From Topomyia yanbarensis (Eukaryota; Arthropoda; Insecta; Diptera; Culicidae), in contig NC_080672.1 of NCBI RefSeq assembly GCF_030247195.1, positions 347,322,413 to 347,386,412 of the forward strand: a stretch of DNA of 64,000 bases, given 5' to 3'. Within the stretch, counting starts at the first letter, position 1; each line of letters starts with the position of its first letter. The position numbers were made by a program, and so were the translations under genes. The notes beneath the pieces are model-generated. The model searched no databases and had not been told where the DNA came from. It was given only the letters and a program-made list of their open reading frames with translations. Below are positions 56,943-64,000 of this stretch, in pieces.

Positions 56943-59900
56943 GTCATCGAACGAGGTCACCGATTCGATCACTGTTCTACAGTGGAACAGCAGAAGTATC
57001 CTCCCGAAAATCGATTCCTTTAATTTTTTACTAAATAGTTTAAAATGTGATGCTTTCGCATTATGTGAAACTTGGTTAACTTCCGATATAAATCTCAACT
57101 TCCACGACTTTAATATAATTCGTCTGGATCGAGGAAACCCCTATGGAGGAGTACTTTTGGGGATCAAAAAGTGCTATTCTTTCAACCGAATTAACCTCCC
57201 TTCGACACCAGGCATTGAAATTGTCGCTTGTCAAGTTTTAATCAAAGGTAAAGACCTTTGCATTGCTTCCATCTACATTCCTCCTAGAGCCTCGATAGGG
57301 CACCGAACGCTTTGTAATATCACGGAATCCTTACCGGCACCGCGGCTAGTTCTGGGAGACTTTAACTCGCACGGTACGGTATGGGGCTGTCTTCATGATG
57401 ATAATAGATCAACATTAATCCAAGATCTTTGCGATAACTTCAACATGACCATCTTAAACACGGGAGAAATGACGCGGATTCCTACACCACCAGCACGCGC
57501 AAGCGCGTTGGATTTGTCGCTTTGCTCGACATCGCTACAGTTAGATTGCATGTGGAAGGTGATCCCTGATCCCCACGGTAGCGATCATTTGCCTATCGTG
57601 ATTTCAATTGCTAACGGTTCAAGACCATCGAAAACAATCAATGCCTCGTATGACCTCACACGGAACATTGATTGGAAGAGTTACGCGACCGCGATATCCG
57701 TTAAAATCGAATCCACTCAAGAACTTCCTCCGGAGGAAGAGTACAGGTTTTTGGCTGGCTTGATTCTCGACAGTGCGAATCAAGCTCAGACTAAACCAGT
57801 ACCCAGCGCGAATACCCATGGACGGTCTCCCACCCTGTGGTGGGATAAAGAGTGCTCAGAGCTGTACGCGGAAAAGTCCACTGCATATAAGGCCTTCCGG
57901 GAAGACGGGTTACCCGCTAGCTATCAACAGTACGCGTCGTTAGAAAGGCGATAGAAGAGTCTAATGAAAGCCAAAAAACGCAGTTATTGGCGCCGGTTCG
58001 TCGACGGGTTAACGAGAGAAACAGCGATGAGCACTCTTTGGGGTACGGCTCGACGTATGCGTAACCGTAATAGTACCAACGAGAACGTGGAATATTCAAA
58101 CCGTTGGATATTCGCTTTCGCCAAGAAGATCTGTCCGGACTCTGTCCCGGTACAGAAAACGTGCCGCGCCGCGTCTCCTCACGATACCGCGAACGAAACA
58201 CCGTTTTCGATGGTGGAGTTCTCACTTGCTCTCTTATCGTGCAACAATAACGCCCCAGGGTTGGACAGAATCAAATTCAACTTGCTGAAGAATCTGCCTG
58301 ACACAGCAAAAAGGCGCTTGTTGAATTTATTTAACAAGTTTCTTGAGGGTAACATTGTCCCTTATGAATGGAGGCAAGTGAAGGTCATCGCCATCCAAAA
58401 ACCAGGAAAACCAGCCTCCGACCACAACTCGTATCGGCCGATTGCAATGCTGTCCTGTATTCGGAAGTTGTTCGAGAAAATGATCTTGTTTCGCCTCGAC
58501 AATTGGGTTGAAGCAAATGGCTTACTGTCAGATACACAATTTGGCTTACGCAAAGGCAAAGGGACGAACGATTGCCTTGCGTTGCTTTCTACAGAAATCC
58601 AAATGGCCTATGCTAACAAAGAGCAGATGGCATCAGTCTTCTTGGATATTAAGGGGGCTTTTGACTCAGTTTCTATCAACATTCTGTCAGAGAAGCTGCA
58701 CCAGCATGGTCTTTCGCCAATTTTAAATAACTTTTTGCAAAACCTGTTGTCTGAAAAGCACATGCACTTTTCGCATGGCGATTTAACAACATCGCGATTT
58801 AGCTACATGGGTCTTCCCCAGGGCTCATGTCTAAGTCCTCTGCTCTACAATTTCTACGTGAATGACATTGACGATTGTCTTGCCAATTCATGCACGCTAA
58901 GGCAACTTGCAGACGACGGGGTGGTCTCTGTTACAGGGCCCAAAGCTGCCGACTTGCAAGGACCATTACAAAATATCTTGGACAATTTGTCTGCTTGGGC
59001 TCTTCAGTTGGGTATTGAGTTCTCCACGGAGAAAACTGAGTTGGTTGTTTTTTCTAGGAAGCGTGAGCCGGCGCAACTCCAGCTTTTATTAATGGGTGCA
59101 ACGATCAACCAGGTTTTCACATTTAAATATCTCGGGGTCTGGTTCGACTCTAAAGGTACCTGGGGATGTCACATTAGGTATCTGAAACAGAAATGCCAAC
59201 AAAGGATCAATTTTCTCCGAACAATAACTGGAACATGGTGGGGTGCTCACCCAGGAGACCTGATCAGGTTGTACCAAACAACGATATTGTCGGTGATGGA
59301 GTACGGGTGTTTCTGTTTCCGCTCCGCTGCGAACATACACTTCATCAAACTGGAGAGAATCCAGTATCGTTGCTTGCGCATTGCCTTGGGTTGCATGCAC
59401 TCGATCCATACGATGAGTCTCGAAGTGCTGGCGGGCGTTCTTCCGCTAAAAAATCGATTTTGGGAACTCTCATATCGATTGCTCATCCGATGCGACATTC
59501 TGAACCCGTTGGTAATTCAAAATTTCGAGAGGCTCGTCGAGCTTAATTCTCAAACCCGTTTTATGTCCTTGTACTTCGACTACATGGCACAGAGCATCAA
59601 TCCTTCTTCGTACAATCCCAACCGTGTCCGTTTCCTAGATAGTTCTGATTCTACTGTATTCTTCGACACATCCATGAAGGAAGAGATTCGTGGAATCCCG
59701 GACCATATACGCCCGCAGGTGATCCCCAATATATTTTATAATAAATTCCGAGAAGTCGACTGCGACAAAATGTTTTACACTGACGGATCAAATCTCGATG
59801 GGTCCACTGGCTTCGGTATCTTCAACAATACTATCACCGCTTCATTCAAGCTCAATGTTCCCGCTTCAGTTTACGCCGCAGAGTTAGCTGCAATTCAGTA

Positions 59901-60621
59901 CACCCTTGGGATCATCGACACTCTGCCCACAGATCACTACTTCATCGTTTCGGACAGCCTCAGCTCTATCGAGGCTCTTCGTGCGGTGAAGCCTAAAAAG
60001 CAACTCCTGTATTTTCTGGGGATGATACAGGAGTCCTTGTGTACGTTATCTGAAAAATCTTATCAGATTACCTTTGTTTGGGTCCCCTCTCATTGTTCTA
60101 TCCCGGGCAATGAAAAGGCCGACTCATTAGCAAAGGCGGGCGCATTAAATGGTGACATATACGAAAGACCAATCTGCTTCAACGAATTTTTTAGTATTTG
60201 TCGTCAGAGGACGCTCAACAGTTGGCAAACCTCGCGGAGCAACGGGGAACTTGGACGATGGCTACATTCGATTATCCCAAGGGTATCAACGAAGCCTTGG
60301 TTCGGGGGGATGGATGTGGGTCGGGATTTTATTCGCGTAATTTCCCGACTTATGTCCAATCACTACACCATGGATGCGCATTTGCGGCGTATTGGGCTTG
60401 CGGAGAGTAGTCTGTGCGCTTGTGACGAGGGCTATTACGACATCGAGCACGTTGTCTGGGTATGCGCCGGGTATTTGGACGCCAGGTCTCAGTTAAAGGA
60501 TTCCCTTCGGGCCCGAGGTAGACCACCCAATGTCCCAGTCCGAGATATGCTGGCAAATCGTGATTTCCCCTATATGTCCCTTATTTATACTTTCATAAAA
60601 ACGATAAATATCCCAATTTAG
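56935..60621 (+). pseudogene. LINE ORF2: endonuclease, reverse transcriptase, RNase H; one amber stop
   Basis: ATG at 56935 overlaps the ORF1 stop (ATGGCTAA), suggesting termination-reinitiation. 1228 codons, in one phase throughout, with a single in-frame TAG at 57952. Endonuclease (about 1-240): LQWNSRS, CETWL, LGDFNSHG, GSDHLP. Reverse transcriptase: PGLDRIKFNLLK, SYRPIAML, MGLPQGSCLSPLLYNFYVND, LADD at 58906-58917. RNase H: FYTDGS (near 59775), AAELAAIQ, SDSLSS, WVPSHCSIPGNEKAD. A Cys/His cluster (CACDEGYYDIEHVVWVC) lies near the end. It would nick DNA and prime LINE cDNA synthesis. Apart from the stop it looks intact, implying a young copy. Confidence 0.88.
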
Positions 60622-61430
60622 CCCCTCTCTTTTTATTTCTCGTTTTTAGAAGTTTTCTCTTGCCGTGTGGAACCGATAAGCTTCAGACTGCCACTATGTA
60701 ACCGCCGTCGCCCTTATCGCTACGGAATCTGAAGCGAGAGCGACTCGAGGTCCGAAGGATTCCCTTTGAAGGATTCCCCGCGGGTCCGAAGAATACCATC
60801 CGCCAATCCGACCTACTAGACTGAGGCGCAAATTTGTTTCGCTGATCTCCCGTTTGCCCGAAAGTTGCAAGTTTTGCTCTTCTCTACCGGTCACCATCTA
60901 CGCCTTCTCTCCCCTGTCCTTGATACAACTACTTCTACACCGATTTTGGAAATGACCAAGCATAAGTATCCGATAAAAAATCAAATTTGTATTCCGTATT
61001 CCTAGTTTTAAGATAGTTGTAATTTCTACTCTTTGTTAAAACTATTGTCCCCCATCTTGTAAATAGAATTGTATCCCTAGTTTTAAAACATCTGTGAAAT
61101 TTTTCATAAATATTTGTTCCCCCTTTTGTGTACCAAACTATATTGTTAGTTTTAAGATAACTGTAAATATTTCCTAAAAAACTATTAGTATTGAATTCCT
61201 TGTTTTAAAATTTTTCATAAAAAAAATCTTTTGCCCCCTCTTTTATATATAGAATTTTTTTTTTCTAGTCTTAAGATAGCTGTAAATTTTTTCTCTTTTT
61301 TAAAAAAATATTTCAACATTGTAACCTCCTAGTTTTAAGATATTCAAAATGTAAAAACAAAAGAATTCGGCACCGCCAAGCTAACGCATTTGTGCCTATC
61401 AAATAAACGAAATGAATAAAAAAAAAAAAA
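60622..61430 (+). repeat. LINE 3' UTR with tandem units and hairpin tail
   Basis: About five imperfect units of roughly 70-80 bp headed TAGTTTTAAGATA and followed by CTGTAAATTTTT (61001-61345). Then GGCAC (61369-61373) pairs with GTGCC (61392-61396) around a loop with CAAGCTAACGC, then CAAATAAACGAAATG and an A run. Confidence 0.75.
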
Positions 61431-62040
61431 CCACACCTTGATTCAATAAACGTTAGTAAATCACAATCGCACAAACCGCTCTTTTTTGATTGGTGATTAA
61501 GAGGAGATAATTCCTTGAAAATGAGCAGGGACCTAATGTTTTACAGAAAAGTTAGTTATTACTCGAAAATCTTGAAGAACTGGAAAAGACAAAGCCTTGT
61601 CGACCCGGTGTCAAGCACAAAAAGTATAAACATGGAACAAGCGATATTGAAAATAATATTTTGTATACAATTCATTATTAATTTGACCCTCTATATATCC
61701 AATCCTCGTCACCATAAAAATCATCTTTGATGGATTTCTCCGTAAAAATAAAAAAATCGATTGTTGCTTGGTACAACCCTCGGTGACGAATGAGCACAAC
61801 ATTGCTCGTATGGTGCAAATGGAGAAAGTTGAATTCCAACTACGGTAAAAATCACATCTTTTCGAATCGTTTAATTCGCTAACAGAACGCCAAATCTTGC
61901 AACTTTTAAAATCAATCGCTAGGTTATTGATTCTAAACTGGCGACCTCCTTTGAAAATTACTTTCTTTTACGGGGGTCATTTACTTTCGCCGTTTCAAAA
62001 AATTGTTTTTTTCTTTTTTAATTTTAATCTACGTATCTGA
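61431..62040. other. Intergenic DNA
   Basis: No feature recognised. Confidence 0.35.
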
Positions 62041-63600
62041 GAATAAACCACAAAGAGAATTTCATGAAAATCGCATTCGTTTGCATGTTTCTGGAATCCG
62101 TAATGTACCGCCTGGACTTTGTTCACGGCATACTATAATGGCAAATTCGACCAAAACATAGAAAAACAATCCTGTTGCTTGAAGAAAGGCTACAGACATT
62201 TGTCCAGCTAGTTCTGCAAATGAATTTTCTGGTTGATGGTCCCGTCTGTGATGTAAATGGTGCTCTTCAAGCCACAGAAACAGATGGTCTGCCACACGAG
62301 ATATTTCTTTGCGAACTTCGACAGCTCAATGTGTTTGAAAATCTATGTCGTCTAGTAGACGTATAGTATTCTGTCTTTTAGTAGACTATGGTATTCCTGC
62401 CCAGGAAACTGTTTAAAGTTCACCTTGACGTAGGTTTCGTCGTCCTGTACTACGCAATAGAGTGGGACATGGTTATATGAAAAAATAAAATTTGGCTCCG
62501 AGTAACTTTTTGGGTCCCATTTAGCTCCCAGAACAACTCTGCAAATTTTTAACTCGATCGGTGAAACTATATTTTTGCGCCCACGGTTTAAAGTTTACAT
62601 GGGATTTTGTATGGGAAAATTGTCTTTTGCAAATTAATTCTTCCAAGAGTCGCCCGTTATCTCCTAAAAATAAACAGATGTCTGATTATTTTAAGATATT
62701 TGTCAAGGAAACAAAGTCTAGAAGACTGCAAAACGATCTGATGCTTGTGGAAAAAGTTATTAAGCAAAAACCGATTGATGCCCTGAAGATTGATGAAAAT
62801 TTCACTTTTCATAGCATCACTGCTTCTGACGGTTTTATTATATACAAAAATTTTAACTTTCTTTTATTATGTACAAAAGAAGCCTCAATTTATAACTCAA
62901 AACCTTGCGAAGTGGCCAAATAGTATAGATAAACGATTTAGATACGTTAAGAGAGGATTAAAACAAAATTGCGTATAATTGTACAACCAACAGCAGTGGT
63001 GCTAGAAAAAATGAATATTTTTTCAATCGTCAGAGCATCAATTGGTTTTTGCTTAATAACTTTTTCCACAAGCATCAGATCGTTTCGTGGTTTTCGAGAC
63101 TTTTTTTCTTTGTTAAATTTCCTATACAAGCCACATAACGATTTATTTTTAGGAAGTAATGGGCGACTCCTGGAGGAATTATCTTGTAAAAGTTAACTTT
63201 CCCATACAAAATCCCATGTAAACTTTAAACAGTGGGCGCGAAAATATAGTTGCACCGATCGAGCTAAGAATTTGCACAGTTGTTCTAGGACCCAAATGGT
63301 ACCTAAAAAGTTGCTCGGAGCTGGAATCTATATTCGTCAGCATTTTCATGAATAGCTTACGCGATCGTTCTCTGGACAACTTGTTTCGCCTATTGGCACG
63401 ATTTGGGGTCACCACCTTCTTATAAGTCGACAGTCGACAGGTCACTCCCAATTTTCTTGCGACATCTCGGACAAGCTTTCGTCGTTTCGCGGCTTTCGAT
63501 TACCTCCCTATCAATTTTTCCCGGTTGCGAAAAAGCAAGTCATGACTTTATTTGTTCTCAACAGCTTAAACAAAGCATTTTCTCATGCGGGACATCACGC
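62041..63600 (-). pseudogene. Mariner/ITm-type transposase relic, split by a fold-back
   Basis: Read on the minus strand from 63600: an HTH-like KAAKRRKLVRDVARKLG region; then YKKVVTPNRANRRNKLSRERSRKLFMKML; then the fold-back insertion; then the first catalytic motif DDETYVK (62424-62444) with NFKQFPGQEY; then TINQKIHLQN and MFWSNL (62142-62159), where the usual second Asp of the IS630-Tc1-mariner triad is replaced by Asn. Several frameshifts and stops. The enzyme would have cut and pasted a TA-target transposon; this copy is dead. The flanking terminal repeats were not found. Confidence 0.7.
62496..63321. repeat. Fold-back element, arms about 0.36 kb
   Basis: GCTCCGAGTAACTTTTT at the left pairs with the complement at 63305-63321. 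Complementarity continues through CCCATACAAAATCCCATG-type sequence and CGATCTGATGCTTGTGG / CCACAAGCATCAGATCG to a spacer at about 62860-62960. It lies inside the transposase relic. No coding capacity. Confidence 0.8.
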
Positions 63601-63637
63601 TCGACCAGGTGTTTGCTCAGATACACAAATTATGTTG

Positions 63638-63797
63638 GGGACGGGCATAGCGTAGTTGGTAAATCGATTGCCTTGTACGCAGCTCACCTGGGTTCAACCC
63701 CGCACATAGGGTTAGAGATTTTTTCAAAAGAGATTTCCCTAACCCGAAAAGAGGCGAATGACCCTAAGGTTAAAACCTCTATAATAATAAAAATTAC
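63638..63797 (+). repeat. tRNA-derived SINE (+ strand)
   Basis: A box TAGCGTAGTTGG (63648-63659) and B box GGTTCAACCCC (63691-63701), then CACATAGGGTTAGAGATTTTTTC, a CCTAA-type inverted pair and an AATAATAAAAA tail. Same family as 30035-30170. Confidence 0.78.
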
Positions 63798-64000
63798 AAA
63801 TTATGTCTCCGACTTTGGAGCTAGCGTCAATCCGGCGCTCGGTTAGTCCTGTCACTAAGTTAGTGTAGTGTTCTGATGAGACGAAGTTGAAACGCAAACT
63901 CCATAACTAATCGTCGACAAATGTTTTCCGAACAATTTTATTGCGTTGGTAACCGTTGATTTGGTCAGCTTCAACAATTTCTGCCAACTTGGCGTGCGAG
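63798..64000. other. Window edge, unassigned
   Basis: No feature recognised. Confidence 0.3.

Larger units (their letters stand above)
55633..61430 (+). mobile_element. Near full-length I/Loa-type LINE with RNase H
   Basis: 5' UTR, ORF1 (55870-56942, damaged), ORF2 (56935-60621, one stop), 3' UTR with tandem repeats and a hairpin tail, A run 61419-61430. ORF order, APE endonuclease, reverse transcriptase and C-terminal RNase H place it in the I superfamily (Loa/I-like). The 5' boundary is approximate and no target duplication was found. Confidence 0.85.

Noticed and set aside
57964..60621. A separate gene starting at ATG 57964
   Set aside because: It is in the same phase as the upstream endonuclease frame and separated only by one TAG; it is the rest of LINE ORF2.

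Overview
This is an AT-rich, intron-bearing, very transposon-dense animal genome segment. Nothing in it looks bacterial or viral. The mix of repeats points to a mosquito, most likely a culicine (Aedes-like) species: an R1/Waldo-like LINE, RNase H-bearing I/Loa-type LINEs, tRNA-derived SINEs, many TA- and 8-bp-TSD MITEs, a mariner-type (ITm) transposase relic, and a minisatellite family whose ends read GCCTTTCTCAT / ATGAGAAAGGC. The organism is an inference from repeat families. All similarities were judged by eye.

Host genes. One conserved gene is complete: an NCOA5-like RNA-binding coactivator at 6236-7671 (+), two exons, 457 aa. A GC-richer stretch at about 35.6-37.0 kb looks like the 5' end of a second + strand gene, with a first coding exon at 36761-36939 and a good splice donor. 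Exon-like open segments at 48557-48795 and 55329-55632 might belong to it, but this is unproven.

Layout. 0-10 kb: unique-looking AT-rich DNA, a TA-flanked MITE (2588-2851), one copy of a 0.73 kb repeat (3868-4593), the NCOA5-like gene, and a fragment of an R1-type LINE 3' UTR (8768-8912). 10470-17565: a complete, apparently recent Ty3/Gypsy-type LTR retrotransposon (identical-looking 574-bp LTRs, ACTCT duplication) inserted in an older repeat. 17.6-22.6 kb: a minisatellite-type repeat family with a 5'-truncated R1/Waldo-like LINE sitting inside its (TGTR)n tract. 22.6-30 kb: the second copy of the 0.73 kb repeat, several MITEs and palindromes. 30638-33919: a giant fold-back with arms of about 0.8 kb, hit in one arm by a complete ORF1-only LINE and in the other by a MITE. 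35-37 kb: candidate gene start. 37447-42543 and 53184-54857: two members of one hAT-like family with CCGCACCGC-rich ends, the larger carrying nested MITEs. 43.5-51 kb: more MITEs. 55.6-61.4 kb: a nearly full-length I/Loa-type LINE with a damaged ORF1 and a single stop in ORF2. 62-63.6 kb: a mariner-type transposase relic split by a second fold-back, followed by a tRNA-SINE.

Most interesting. In the LTR retrotransposon, Gag and Pol are separate reading frames, but two small introns with consensus splice sites, both phase 0, join them exactly in frame. A third candidate intron would remove a leader made of repeated GCGAGTAGG elements. This suggests that Gag-Pol is made by splicing instead of ribosomal frameshifting. 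Second, the ORF1-only LINE ends in a stem-loop whose loop is shared with the full-length LINE 25 kb away while the stem bases differ, as expected if an autonomous partner's reverse transcriptase recognises that structure.
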